From Candidatus Thorarchaeota archaeon (GTDB taxonomy: Archaea > Asgardarchaeota > Thorarchaeia > Thorarchaeales > Thorarchaeaceae), in assembly GCA_029855935.1 (NCBI GenBank), contig JAGSHN010000018.1:62001-126000 (forward strand): a stretch of 64,000 bases of DNA, read 5' to 3'. The translations under genes were made by a program, and so were the position numbers. This document shows positions 9,701-17,422 of this stretch, piece by piece. How positions within the stretch are numbered: the first letter of the stretch is position 1; every line of letters starts with the position of its first letter. The notes beneath the pieces were generated by a model that made no database searches, had not been told where the DNA came from, and saw only the letters and a list, made by a program, of their open reading frames with translations.

Positions 9701-10085
9701 GCACGCTCTCCGGTAGTGTCTGGACATCCATCGAACGCACGATGCCCGTGTCAAGCAACGCCTGAAGGTCGGCCGCACTTCCTCTCAGGAGGTAGTACTC
9801 CTGTACGTGACTCATCTCGGGACTGCCGAGGCTGAAACGGACACCACAAGACCGGATGACCTCTGCGGTCTCCGGAGTGACTTCGTACCGAAACGTCACT
9901 ACAACTGGAATGTCATCACCAAAACTCTCTGCCAGTGCCCGGAGGTCGATGCCAGTCGGTCCCTCAAGAGAGCGTGTCGTAGAGTCACTAGAGGGCTCAG
10001 TCTGAGCAGCGGGACCCTGCGGAAGAACTATGGGCACAAGGAGGAGTACGGTCAGCAGCGACAGTAACAACAACCTTACTCTCAT
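6798..10085 (-). CDS. Secreted membrane-anchored subtilisin-like protease
   Basis: A 1095-residue S8 family serine protease of the cell surface. An N-terminal signal peptide (MRVRLLLLSLLTVLLLVPIV) is followed by a prodomain-like region. The catalytic triad is Asp165 (IADLDSGVDW), His310 (DGHGTAVSG) and Ser667 (FSGTSASGPHVAG), with the oxyanion Asn405 in SPAGNLGG. Between Asp and His, residues 190-270 hold Asp-rich loops such as DTNGNDHLDPGE that probably bind calcium. After the catalytic domain come three beta-sandwich repeats, then a poly-Thr linker of about 45 residues, a membrane helix and a basic stop-transfer tail (YSRRRGS). GAGGAGATG precedes the start. The linker is probably O-glycosylated (inference). 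Confidence 0.95.
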   Translation of the reverse strand: MRVRLLLLSLLTVLLLVPIVLPQGPAAQTEPSSDSTTRSLEGPTGIDLRALAESFGDDIPVVVTFRYEVTPETAEVIRSCGVRFSLGSPEMSHVQEYYLLRGSAADLQALLDTGIVRSMDVQTLPESVPTRDVSIPEINADDAWKMLDSLDRNLTGKGILIADLDSGVDWRHPDLWFPGKTEYQWIDVGGNLVPDNGTDAVDLDGDTIADANEMLYVIDIDSDGTYNTTTDWLWVDNITQNGIPDLGEPFFVVNDTNGNDHLDPGEPLVMLTTPKTRYIVEKDGSATPEIQVWERGVNLTSSTHYDTDGHGTAVSGILLGGQLGFRKYVGVAPDAELMMIRVLGASNTRLSVDEGLTWAYNHGADVILTELGSWTYHYLDGSSSAETLINTIVSDGIPVLSPAGNLGGKDKHALTTAQPNSPTYVDFTIPQPNGTYVDYPIENVYITVLSVNETSFAACNFSLIMNLAVWGGPVVPVYLHPGVGYWNWSAEPPVSAGGNSFTVESFISTSSRNTRMLAIWIHGTLPTTPPQPWHQLNITAPATTTFHCYISDDQSSWTGGCVWKSSVNNSYEITWPSTADSAVSIASYRTRTLLQGSTPDVLGDIASFSSRGPRIDEVLKQGVAAPGGWDIISDYSNASTWQGWFNANGGLPFSARFGGHRLFSGTSASGPHVAGCAALMLQADSSIGSQVGNMIKGSARTDAFTGTVPNPTWGYGKLNVLAAVQQVVGLAPQIHSVSRQPVDVEYDDTVTFEVNVTDDGTIAGVFVRYDIGSWTSPSEVALTLQGSGNYTGSIGPFSYGDTVYYTIKANDTEGNTNETAVSSFAVGDSIEPWLGNFWRNASQPGAGRDVLVSVDVVEPSRASGVDTVLLNWSATAGVWNAAVMSGTGQTFSGVIPGQPEGTTVYYYFVANDTAGNTNTSATFQYTTVVSESNPPVFVDISQDPLTPDDTQSVTIYANITDDTGVDMVTLSYFNGTAWTNVTMQLVGGLYQATIPALPSGTTVRYYIIAWDSQGNVGQSSEFTYTVQESTTTTTTTTTTTTTTTTGTTSTTSTTTTTSTTPTLPTEPDPMLLALIFGAIIALIIVCVVYSRRRGS

Positions 10086-10167
10086 CTCTTACATCTCCTC
10101 TCTTGTACACCAGAAAATATGATGGCGCACAGTCAGTGATTGTCAAACCATACCCGCTTGCTGTACT

Positions 10168-11565
10168 TCAAGTTTTGCCCGCTATATCATCCTGTTCCGC
10201 AAGAGGATTCTCCAGGTCTTCTGGAACACCGCCGAGGTCGTCCAAGTCGAGCACCTTGTAGAAGCCTGGGGCCTCATCATCACGGGACAGCCTCTGGCCC
10301 TCGTAGAGCGACGTACCACCTGCAATGAGGTATGCTATGCATACACTGATGACAAGAGGAATCAGCAGGTCAAACGTCTGGCTTATCTCCAGCAGGAGGA
10401 CAGTGGACGCAACAGGCGTGTTGGTATTCGCCGCCAGAACAGCACCCATACCGAGAACGGCGAAGGCTGTGATGTACTGCGGACAGAAGATCTCTCCGAA
10501 CACGGTGCCGAGCATCGCACCCACAAACAGCGAGGATGCAAGGACTCCACCAGACACTCGGCCTGCGACGGTAAATGATGAGGCGAACATCTTTCCAATC
10601 AGCAGTGCCACTATGACGCTCGTGGGAATTGTGTGTGTTGACACGAAGGTGATCACGTCAAAGCCCAGACCTGCAATTGAGAGACTCGGGTCCAAGAACC
10701 ACCATGCGAAGAAGAGGACGACGCAGGCGAAGACCGACCCGGCGATGGGATCCGCCCAGTCGGGCAGCTCCATTCTAAAGAAGTTACGGGTCTGCATCAA
10801 CACGACCGCGAATATCGTGGCTGTCACACCAGCAACAACACCCAGCAGTACGACCTGCGGGACGAGCGCCAGTGTGAAGACCATTGACGCCTCAAAGTCA
10901 AAGAGCGGTTCCACACCCAGTATCACGCCAGCGACGAGATATGACACGATTGAGGCAAGCACCATCGGTACGAAGAACCCGAGACGCGCATCACGTTTGT
11001 AGGGCGCCTCTGCCGCAAATAGGGTACCGCCAAGTGGTGCCTTGTAGATTGCAGCGGTACAGGCGGCCGCCCCAATCATCATGAAGACCCGCCGATGAGA
11101 GGGGTCGGTATGACCAGCACGTTGTGCTATCTCATTTCCAATAGCCACACCAATGAGCACTGCAGGCCCCTCCTGCCCGACGGGGTTGCCGGAGCCAATC
11201 GACACGGATGTGGCCACCATCTTGGTCAGTGCAGTGCGCGTCTTCAGCTCGGACGGGGCGTGTGTCAGCTCAATGGCCTTCGATATCCCGCTGCCCTCCA
11301 CCTCACGGGCGCCCACATAGATGAACAACCCGGAGAAGGCCCCACCAATGAGAGGCGCCAAGAAGACAGGAATCCAAGAGAGTGCCACAGTGAGAAGGTC
11401 AATCATCATCCGAAACAGGACCATGGACAGTCCGCATACGACCCCGATCACTATGGCGAAGGGGACATAGACCCTGTAGAAGTGAACAAAGAACGAGAAG
11501 TTGAAGATCTCACTGAGGGGGCGTACAGGCTGTGAGTCCTTGGGCGATTGAGAGAGCAGACCCAT
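10168..11565 (-). CDS. ClC-family chloride channel/transporter
   Basis: A 465-residue integral membrane protein of the ClC family, which conducts chloride or exchanges it for protons. The selectivity motifs are GSGIS at residues 91-95 and GQEGP at 130-134, whose Glu132 corresponds to the gating glutamate. A later GGVLASSLFVGA stretch matches the third ClC motif region. About ten hydrophobic segments are visible. No C-terminal CBS pair follows; the tail is short and acidic. A TATA-like CTGATAAAAG lies about 25 bases upstream of ATG 11565 and AGAGGA is next to the start, so the transcript leader is probably very short. Confidence 0.93.
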   Translation of the reverse strand: MGLLSQSPKDSQPVRPLSEIFNFSFFVHFYRVYVPFAIVIGVVCGLSMVLFRMMIDLLTVALSWIPVFLAPLIGGAFSGLFIYVGAREVEGSGISKAIELTHAPSELKTRTALTKMVATSVSIGSGNPVGQEGPAVLIGVAIGNEIAQRAGHTDPSHRRVFMMIGAAACTAAIYKAPLGGTLFAAEAPYKRDARLGFFVPMVLASIVSYLVAGVILGVEPLFDFEASMVFTLALVPQVVLLGVVAGVTATIFAVVLMQTRNFFRMELPDWADPIAGSVFACVVLFFAWWFLDPSLSIAGLGFDVITFVSTHTIPTSVIVALLIGKMFASSFTVAGRVSGGVLASSLFVGAMLGTVFGEIFCPQYITAFAVLGMGAVLAANTNTPVASTVLLLEISQTFDLLIPLVISVCIAYLIAGGTSLYEGQRLSRDDEAPGFYKVLDLDDLGGVPEDLENPLAEQDDIAGKT

Positions 11566-11665
11566 AGTCCTCTGTCTAGCAATCTCTTTTATCAGTCATA
11601 CGGGCTCAGATGTGTAGCAGACCTAAGTGTGGTCCTGATCACTCAAGGGAGAGTGCTGACAGCAA

Positions 11666-12145
11666 TTGGAGCACGATCAACACGAGGCCTCAGAGGAGGG
11701 AGATACCCCAGACAGACAACTCTCCCTTGAGGAGGTCCAAGAGAGGCTCGATGACATATCAAGAAGGCTCGAGCATGTCGAGCAACTCATTGAACGCGTT
11801 GCTCCGCATCTTGAGGAGGTGAGCGAGTCAGCCCGCGTGATTCGCGAGGCATTCACGTTCTACGATGGCGTGGTGAAACTGATGAGCCGTTTCACACGGC
11901 TGGAACGGCTCGCACAGCGGTACTCAGACGTGCGAAGAGACCCAATAGGATGGACCATCGTTCAAGTCCTCGACCGGTCGTCGCCATTGAATATCAGCCA
12001 GATAACAGCGGCAGTCAGGGCAGAGCGCGGCAGCGCTTCGCGCAGGATCATTCGGGAGAGGGTTCAGCACCTGCTCGACAGAGGCGTCCTCAGAGTTGTA
12101 GATACGGATGACGAGCGCGCCCGCTACTTTGAGCTCAGCGAGTAG
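11666..12145 (+). CDS. Coiled-coil winged-helix regulator
   Basis: A 159-residue protein. Residues 20-65 form a strongly heptad-like coiled coil (VQERLDDISRRLEHVEQLIE), which suggests dimerisation. Residues about 90-155 look like a winged helix of the MarR/ArsR type, with a helix-turn-helix in NISQITAAVRAERGSASRRI and a wing ending in DTDDERARYFELSE. The start is TTG 11666, with GGGAGAG about 12 bases upstream. Two perfect palindromes follow immediately downstream (12162 and 12211), before the next gene, which suggests that this or a related dimer binds there. It is probably a DNA-binding transcriptional regulator. Confidence 0.75.
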   Translation: MEHDQHEASEEGDTPDRQLSLEEVQERLDDISRRLEHVEQLIERVAPHLEEVSESARVIREAFTFYDGVVKLMSRFTRLERLAQRYSDVRRDPIGWTIVQVLDRSSPLNISQITAAVRAERGSASRRIIRERVQHLLDRGVLRVVDTDDERARYFELSE

Positions 12146-12161
12146 GAGACATATGGCTCCA

Positions 12162-12180
12162 GTGCTCACCATGTGAGCAC
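12162..12180. promoter_or_regulatory. Perfect inverted repeat, operator or terminator
   Basis: GTGCTCAC and GTGAGCAC flank a CAT spacer, a perfect 8-bp dyad starting 17 bases after the stop of the winged-helix gene. It could terminate that transcript or serve as an operator for the next gene. No T-run follows, which slightly favours an operator. Confidence 0.45.
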
Positions 12181-12210
12181 ATCTCTGGTCACCTCTGCCC
12201 ACAAATAGCA

Positions 12211-12230
12211 TATCGTGTGACCACACGATA
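12211..12230. promoter_or_regulatory. Perfect 9-bp palindrome before 12250 gene
   Basis: TATCGTGTG and CACACGATA separated by two bases, ending 20 bases upstream of ATG 12250 and adjacent to an AT-rich CAAATAGCATA that could be the TATA box. The position over the expected transcription start fits a repressor operator. The neighbouring regulator at 11666 is the obvious candidate ligand. Confidence 0.55.
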
Positions 12231-12249
12231 GTGTCGTCGGTGACAAACA

Positions 12250-12579
12250 ATGAGTTCGGAAGAAAGTCACGAGAAGAAGCACACTGAGGACGCTGAGGAG
12301 ATTCGTGAGATATTCTCAGCCCTCAACGAGTCAATACCAAGCCTGATCACAGGCCTCATCGGTAGTGTCTACGATCCTGAGAGGGCAGTCAGCATCGCGA
12401 GAGCGATTGGCAAGTTCTATTCCACTCTCAGGGAGGAGGGCATCCCAGAGGACGTCGCTCTGCAGATGACAAAGGACTATGCAAGCAGCTTCGACTTCAG
12501 CAAGATGATGGAGCTGGGCGGGATGCAGGGCGGTCGCAGGATTGCGGTGAAGAAGAAGACCACTGGAGAGCCCGGTTAG
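12250..12579 (+). CDS. Small helical protein, 109 aa
   Basis: A soluble, mainly helical protein with an acidic, Lys/Glu-rich N-terminus (MSSEESHEKKHTEDAEEIRE) and a central region YDPERAVSIARAIGKFYSTL followed by GIPEDVALQMTKDYASSFDF. There is no membrane helix and no known motif. The next gene begins 16 bases downstream and shares the theme of helical segments followed by a G-V/I-rich turn, so the two are probably cotranscribed and may act together. The upstream palindrome suggests regulated expression. I do not recognise the family. Confidence 0.7.
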   Translation: MSSEESHEKKHTEDAEEIREIFSALNESIPSLITGLIGSVYDPERAVSIARAIGKFYSTLREEGIPEDVALQMTKDYASSFDFSKMMELGGMQGGRRIAVKKKTTGEPG

Positions 12580-12594
12580 GAAGAGGAGTAGACA

Positions 12595-12894
12595 ATGGCG
12601 CGTGAGGTTCTTGCAGCCGTTGTAGGAGCCTCCCGCCTCTTCCTAACCACTGTCAGGGGGATGAGGCGGGCCCGTCGGATTCTGAAGAGAGGCGTGAAGT
12701 CATTTGAGATGACGCTCGTCGGCATGGGCGTCAGGAAAGATCACGCACGCGAGATAGCCAGGGCCTTCGGGTCACCCGGGGAACAGCTGCTCTCGCTGCG
12801 AAATCTCCTCAGGACCTTTTCGCGGTCGGACGGCGCTTTTGTTTACGTGGCTCGACACGCTTCACAACGAGAACAGGGCACTTCGCACGCCTGA
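12595..12894 (+). CDS. Small basic helical protein, 99 aa
   Basis: Starts at ATG 12595 with GAGGAG just upstream. The first half is hydrophobic then strongly basic (LFLTTVRGMRRARRILKRGV), and the second half contains GMGVRKDHAREIARAFGSPG, which echoes the pattern in the preceding gene. The last 29 codons overlap, in convergent orientation, the 3' end of the universal stress protein gene at 12809, so one of the two ends could be extended beyond its functional domain. Function unknown; a partner of the 12250 product is plausible from operon position. Confidence 0.6.
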   Translation: MAREVLAAVVGASRLFLTTVRGMRRARRILKRGVKSFEMTLVGMGVRKDHAREIARAFGSPGEQLLSLRNLLRTFSRSDGAFVYVARHASQREQGTSHA

Positions 12895-13330
12895 CAACGC
12901 GTTCTGTTGTGCTACCTACCGCGGAGGAGCGCTCCCCTGTGGCCCCGTGACCACCAATCACGATGACCTCGACGCCCTCCTCGTCGGCGATCTTCACAAT
13001 CCTCTCAGAGGGCAGGCCCTCAGCCAGCATCAGCTCGGGGTCAATACCATGCTCCGCCGCTGCAGCCTTGTAGCTCTCTAGGAGTTTCTGGCCGTTCTCG
13101 CGATAACGCTCAAGTACCTCCTCCAAATCAGCATTGGACATCCTAGCCACCTGCTGGACCGTGCCCATGTTGATTACGTGGAGGATTATGAGCCGGGCGC
13201 CAGTCATCTCAGTGAGCTCAAATGCGACAGAGGCCGCGCGAGCGGAGTCCCTACTACCGTCCACTGGCAACATTATGACCTTTGTCCGGCCAATCAACCG
13301 GTACGGTTCCTGATACATGACATCGTACAT
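12809..13330 (-). CDS. Universal stress protein A family
   Basis: A 173-residue UspA-fold protein. It opens with the beta strand KVIMLPVDGSRDSARAASVA and ends with the ATP-binding glycine motif of the ATP-binding Usp class, GGHGATGERSSAVGSTTERV, followed by the terminal strand CPVLVVKR. A basic tail of about 14 residues follows. ATG 13330 (MYDVMYQEP) is preferred over the upstream 13498 frame opening because family homology starts there and a TATA-like GATTTATCTT lies about 30 bases upstream on the minus strand, giving a nearly leaderless mRNA. The 3' end overlaps the convergent gene ending at 12894 by 86 bases. Confidence 0.9.
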   Translation of the reverse strand: MYDVMYQEPYRLIGRTKVIMLPVDGSRDSARAASVAFELTEMTGARLIILHVINMGTVQQVARMSNADLEEVLERYRENGQKLLESYKAAAAEHGIDPELMLAEGLPSERIVKIADEEGVEVIVIGGHGATGERSSAVGSTTERVVRRAKCPVLVVKRVEPRKQKRRPTAKRS

Positions 13331-13456
13331 AGCGTATCTATCTTGGAATGGCTGAAGATAAATCCAGCTTGATAGCGGCCGCAGAGAGCACGCATCGAGA
13401 AAGAACGAACGGCCTCGGGATGGCCATCTTGGTGTCACAGTGGCTGGGGGAGAAGG

Positions 13457-13467
13457 TATACTTATTA
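13457..13467 (+). promoter_or_regulatory. TATA-like box for 13522 membrane gene
   Basis: TATACTTATTA on the plus strand about 60 bases upstream of GTG 13522. GAGGAGATG between box and start would be the ribosome binding site, so this transcript has a short leader. Confidence 0.45.
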
Positions 13468-13521
13468 CGGCCATCACGGAGTTAGGGAATGCTACCATAT
13501 CTCAGAGAGGAGATGTGAGAC

Positions 13522-14895
13522 GTGTCATCATCTGACCTGTATTCTCTCCACAAGAAGGGAAAGTATCCAGCACGCACAGGCACTGCCATAGCCATCGCAG
13601 CGGTCATTGGCATTTTCCTCGCTGTGGGGTTCTATGCCTACCTGAAGCTCTGGGACATCTACAGCCCGCACATAGTGGACTACCTCAATCTGCTGGGAGT
13701 TGCTCTGACCTCCTCGCAACTGCTGCCAATCATCATCTTGGCAGTTGTCGCGATTGCCGTGCTCAGCACGCTTCTGATACTGGCTGCGGCCGCACTGGCA
13801 AGGAAGTTGGGTGGAACCCTCATCTATATCGGCGCTGGACTGATGTGTGCGATAACACTGATCATCCCGCTGACCACAATGCTGATGGCCGGTATGACCG
13901 TATCGCAGATCGGTCAGGCCTGGCCGATATTCATCCCGGGTCTCATAGTCCTGTTCTTCACCGTACTTCTGGTGACCGTGTTCAAGGGACGAATCCGAAG
14001 AGCTGACAGAATAATAAAGCTCACAGGCAAGATCTGCCTCGACGAGAAGGGGATCTTCCTGCCGCCACTGGCCTCGATGCTGTTCACAGTCATAGCGGCA
14101 ATCATGGCCTTTGGCATCTATATCGCATTCACGCCCATGGACGTCGTACTTGGGAACGAACCATACACGCTGGAGACTGCAACGCCGCTTGCCATCACCA
14201 GTCTCGTGTACATCTTCCTGACGCTGTTCGTCTACAAGTTCGCCTATGCCACATCATCCGCGATGGCCTACATCTATGTCCGTGGTGGCGACCCATCCCT
14301 AGGAGAGGGGGTCACTGCAGCACTCCGTGTGGCCAAGGGACTCGCAGCCCTCGCTGTCATCGGGACAATTGTGAGGGTGATCACATCGCTAATACGCAGC
14401 GCCAGCCGCCGAGGAGGACCGGTCGGTGCAGCTGCTGGGAGCCTCGCAAGTGGTGCAATCAGATTCGTCTGGGCTGCAGTCAACTACTTCACCATCCCTG
14501 TGATGGTTGCAGAGGGCAAGGGAGTTGTTGACAGCATTAAGAAGAGTGCCCGGATGTTGTGGGAGAACTTGGTCGATGTGATCATCAAAGAGACCGGTGT
14601 TCGATGGGGCTTCGCTGTCCTGTCGATGCTCTTCTTCGTCGGGTTCCCGCTCGTTGGTGGACTGCTCGGCTGGATTGCCACGGCAAGCCTTGTCCACGCC
14701 TTTCTACTGGCAGTGGTCTTCCTTGTATTCGCCTCGATTCCTAGCACCCTGATGCTCAGGACATTCGACATCGTCTACGTCACACTACTCTACGCGTTCA
14801 TTCGCCAGGAGAAGGGTGAGATCAAGGGCAAGCTGGGCATTCCGGCGGCCGTTCACAAGGACCTTGCGTCTGCCTATCAGAGAGCAGTGAAGTAG
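13522..14895 (+). CDS. Multi-spanning membrane protein, DUF6159-like
   Basis: A 457-residue protein with about ten hydrophobic segments. An N-terminal half of five helices is followed by a second half containing FTIPVMVAEGKGVVDSIKKS, which matches the pattern of DUF6159 membrane proteins (aromatic-xx-P-hydrophobic-xx-EG-x-G followed by a helix with KxS). The region SASRRGGPVGAAAGSLASGA is a glycine-rich linker between helices. The N-terminal 18 residues and the C-terminal tail are hydrophilic. Start is GTG 13522. The family has no established function. It is divergent from the UspA gene and precedes the M29 peptidase. Confidence 0.8.
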   Translation: MSSSDLYSLHKKGKYPARTGTAIAIAAVIGIFLAVGFYAYLKLWDIYSPHIVDYLNLLGVALTSSQLLPIIILAVVAIAVLSTLLILAAAALARKLGGTLIYIGAGLMCAITLIIPLTTMLMAGMTVSQIGQAWPIFIPGLIVLFFTVLLVTVFKGRIRRADRIIKLTGKICLDEKGIFLPPLASMLFTVIAAIMAFGIYIAFTPMDVVLGNEPYTLETATPLAITSLVYIFLTLFVYKFAYATSSAMAYIYVRGGDPSLGEGVTAALRVAKGLAALAVIGTIVRVITSLIRSASRRGGPVGAAAGSLASGAIRFVWAAVNYFTIPVMVAEGKGVVDSIKKSARMLWENLVDVIIKETGVRWGFAVLSMLFFVGFPLVGGLLGWIATASLVHAFLLAVVFLVFASIPSTLMLRTFDIVYVTLLYAFIRQEKGEIKGKLGIPAAVHKDLASAYQRAVK

Positions 14896-15057
14896 TCGTG
14901 GGGTCGCGGCGGCCGAACAGCTGCCGCTCATCCCCATCCCGTTTATCAATCGAGATATCACCAGCGAGATGCCAGCGGACCACTCCCTAGCGACAGGGTG
15001 GCATACACCCCAACAGACTAAAGCGACTAGGCAGCGATTCTCTCCCGGTGAAGAGAG

Positions 15058-16068
15058 ATGGACGCTGAGACCGCTGCTGCGAACGCCCTTGAGACTGTCC
15101 TCGAGGCGCGGCCGGGCGAGTCTGTTCTAATCGTGTGCGACGATGTCAGAAGAGAGGTAGGTGAGGTCTTCGCACGTGGCGCCATGAGCCTCGGACTCTG
15201 GACCCGAATGGTCGTCCTCAAGACCAGTGAGGACGAGTACAGGACCAAGGTCCCACCCGAGCTTCTGGAGATGATCAACTCTCCACATCAGCCGGATATC
15301 TTCATCAACATCCTGCGAGGTCCTGCACAGGAGACCCCCTTCAGGATAAAGATAATCGACCTAGAGACGAGAAAGGGCAGGTCCAGGCTCGGCCACTGTC
15401 CGGGCATAACAATGGACATGCTGACGGAGGGTGCTCTCTCTCTTACACGCGAGGAAACAAAGGAGATGCAGGAGAGAGCCAAGAACCTGCTCGCGCTCTT
15501 ACAGGACGTCGAGGCTGTGCACGTCACAGCACCGGGTGGTTCAGACTTCACCCTGAGTGTGAAGGGACGCACATGGTTCACCGACACGGCCATTGACTGG
15601 AAGACTATGAAGTGGATGAACCTCCCAACGGGAGAGGTACTTGTCGGGCCTGTCGAGACATCTATGAATGGTGTCCTTGTCTCCGACCTCGCGGCCGGGG
15701 GCATCGGTCCGCTGAAGGCACCAATAACAATCAGGGTCGAGAACGGTATGGTCGTCGATGTCCAGTCTGACGACGAGGAGGCGCTCAAGATCGTACGCGA
15801 GACGCAGGCCACTGACAAGATGGCCAAGTTCGTGGGAGAGTTTGCCTTCGGACTGAATCCTCGGGCGAGGCTGGTCGACGAATTCCTTGAGAGCGAGAAG
15901 GTGAGTGCGATACACGTTGCCTTTGGAAACAACAGGGACTATCCAGGCGTGACGGCCAATAACTCGGCGACGCATCAGGACTTCCTCGTCAGCAGGCCCA
16001 CCGTCGAGGTCACCTACGCAGACGGGCGCACAAGAGTTGTGATGCGCAACGGCGAACTCCTACTGTAG
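15058..16068 (+). CDS. M29-type aminopeptidase
   Basis: A 336-residue protein of the thermophilic aminopeptidase T family (M29), dinuclear metalloenzymes that remove N-terminal residues. Conserved blocks are LPTGEVLVGP (about 189-198), VGEFAFGLNPRARLV, IHVAFGNNRDYPGV and NSATHQDFLV, which carry the Glu, His and Asp metal ligands in that order. Length is slightly below the usual 370-410, mainly at the N-terminus. GGTGAAGAGAG lies just before ATG 15058. The stop is 9 bases from the convergent stop of the zinc-peptidase-like gene at 16078. Confidence 0.88.
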   Translation: MDAETAAANALETVLEARPGESVLIVCDDVRREVGEVFARGAMSLGLWTRMVVLKTSEDEYRTKVPPELLEMINSPHQPDIFINILRGPAQETPFRIKIIDLETRKGRSRLGHCPGITMDMLTEGALSLTREETKEMQERAKNLLALLQDVEAVHVTAPGGSDFTLSVKGRTWFTDTAIDWKTMKWMNLPTGEVLVGPVETSMNGVLVSDLAAGGIGPLKAPITIRVENGMVVDVQSDDEEALKIVRETQATDKMAKFVGEFAFGLNPRARLVDEFLESEKVSAIHVAFGNNRDYPGVTANNSATHQDFLVSRPTVEVTYADGRTRVVMRNGELLL

Positions 16069-16077
16069 GTCGACCGC

Positions 16078-17316
16078 TCACCTGAGCCAGTCGAAGGCCT
16101 CGTTCCACGTGGCACTAGAACCGGAGAACGGATTGAGGTAGAGAGTTCTGAAGAATTCTGCAGTGCGGTTGGTCTCAACCGCTCGCTCCCACGTCGGCAG
16201 AACGTACTCTGTTCGCCCGAAGTAGTACGTGTACACGTAGGGAGCCCAGAAATTGACCCTCCCATCCTCGGTCTCTGGAGAGATGAAACGTAGTATGGCG
16301 TTGGCTCGCCTCTCATCGACCAGCCCGGCCTCCATCACATATCGACGGGCCTCGCTGGTCGTCCAACCCTCGACGTTCAGCATATAGGCGGCATTGATGC
16401 GCACGGCCTGTCGTAGCTCGCGAAGAGCATTGACAATGACAGAGCGCCAGCCCGTCTCCTTTACTCCGAGAAAGTCCCTCACAGTGTCGGCAACACCCTC
16501 GGAGATCACGCAGCGCCCCGTGTGAAGCGGGACAATGCTCAGTTCCGTGTAGCCGTGCTCGCGATAGGCGCGCTCGCGCCAGACGTTCGAGACGTGATGA
16601 CCATATTCGTGGTACACGACGTTTGTCAATGAGTCCCGATTGAAGGAGCGGTCGATGTTGAACTGGTTGATTGAGCGATAGTCCCCTTGATAGTAGTTGT
16701 AGCCGCCCCACGCTCGGTCCTGAACGGCCTCGTACTTCACACCGTTGTCAGTGACAGACGCGCCTAGACAATTGAACACACGTTCCGCAAAGAGGCGACC
16801 AATCTCCTTGGCCCGGGGCTGAAGAGTCTCCTCAATGACACGCTTAAGTTCAGCACCCTCTACTCGCCCCGAGTCCTCGAACGAGACAACCGACTCGAAT
16901 AGCTGAGAGTCGTCAGTCACGTCAAGCGCCTCTGCAACCCTCTCCCGGAGGCCCTCGACAACGGTATCGGGAAAGCGCCGTGCCTCGACTCCAAAGAAAC
17001 CCATGACCAGCGTCTCATATGAGACCGACCTGCCATCAAGCCACTCCACTACCTTTGCCAGAGACTCGGCCTCAGACGCTACATACTCGCCTCTCAGGGG
17101 CGGCTCCGTCAGCTCCTCGCGGGCTGTGTCAGCCACAGCCATCAGATATGCGTGGAGTTCTTCGCCCTCACGGTCCTTCCTCTGGCGATCTGGATGTAGC
17201 TCATCCGGCCCGAAGTACGCATCGACAACGCTCACTCCTGTGAGCCTCTCACTGAGATGACCCACCTCGCCGCAGAGCCTGACGAACATCTCACCAGGGT
17301 CGAACAATCCGTTCAT
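16078..17316 (-). CDS. Gluzincin-like zinc metallopeptidase
   Basis: A 412-residue protein with the zinc motif VVYHEYGHH (HExxH at 236-240, catalytic Glu237) and a downstream glutamate in ISEGVADTV (Glu273), the layout of gluzincin peptidases. The N-terminus has VDAYFGPDEL, a motif I associate with DUF885-type and similar uncharacterised metallopeptidases. No signal peptide is seen, so it is probably cytoplasmic. A TATA-like TTCTTATTAGG lies about 30 bases upstream of ATG 17316, consistent with a leaderless transcript. Specificity is unknown. Confidence 0.8.
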   Translation of the reverse strand: MNGLFDPGEMFVRLCGEVGHLSERLTGVSVVDAYFGPDELHPDRQRKDREGEELHAYLMAVADTAREELTEPPLRGEYVASEAESLAKVVEWLDGRSVSYETLVMGFFGVEARRFPDTVVEGLRERVAEALDVTDDSQLFESVVSFEDSGRVEGAELKRVIEETLQPRAKEIGRLFAERVFNCLGASVTDNGVKYEAVQDRAWGGYNYYQGDYRSINQFNIDRSFNRDSLTNVVYHEYGHHVSNVWRERAYREHGYTELSIVPLHTGRCVISEGVADTVRDFLGVKETGWRSVIVNALRELRQAVRINAAYMLNVEGWTTSEARRYVMEAGLVDERRANAILRFISPETEDGRVNFWAPYVYTYYFGRTEYVLPTWERAVETNRTAEFFRTLYLNPFSGSSATWNEAFDWLR

Positions 17317-17422
17317 CCCACGCTCAACTGGGTTGTCGTCCTAATAAGAACCATCCGGACGCCAAGGCAGAGCACCGGAGGGTTTCCCAGTTAATTGATA
17401 CGGTCAAAGGAGGATACCATCA

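Noticed and set aside
10325-11002. 225-codon plus-strand frame
   Set aside because: It is antisense to the ClC gene, which has clear family motifs. Composition rich in Ser/Thr/Ala is a shadow of membrane codons.
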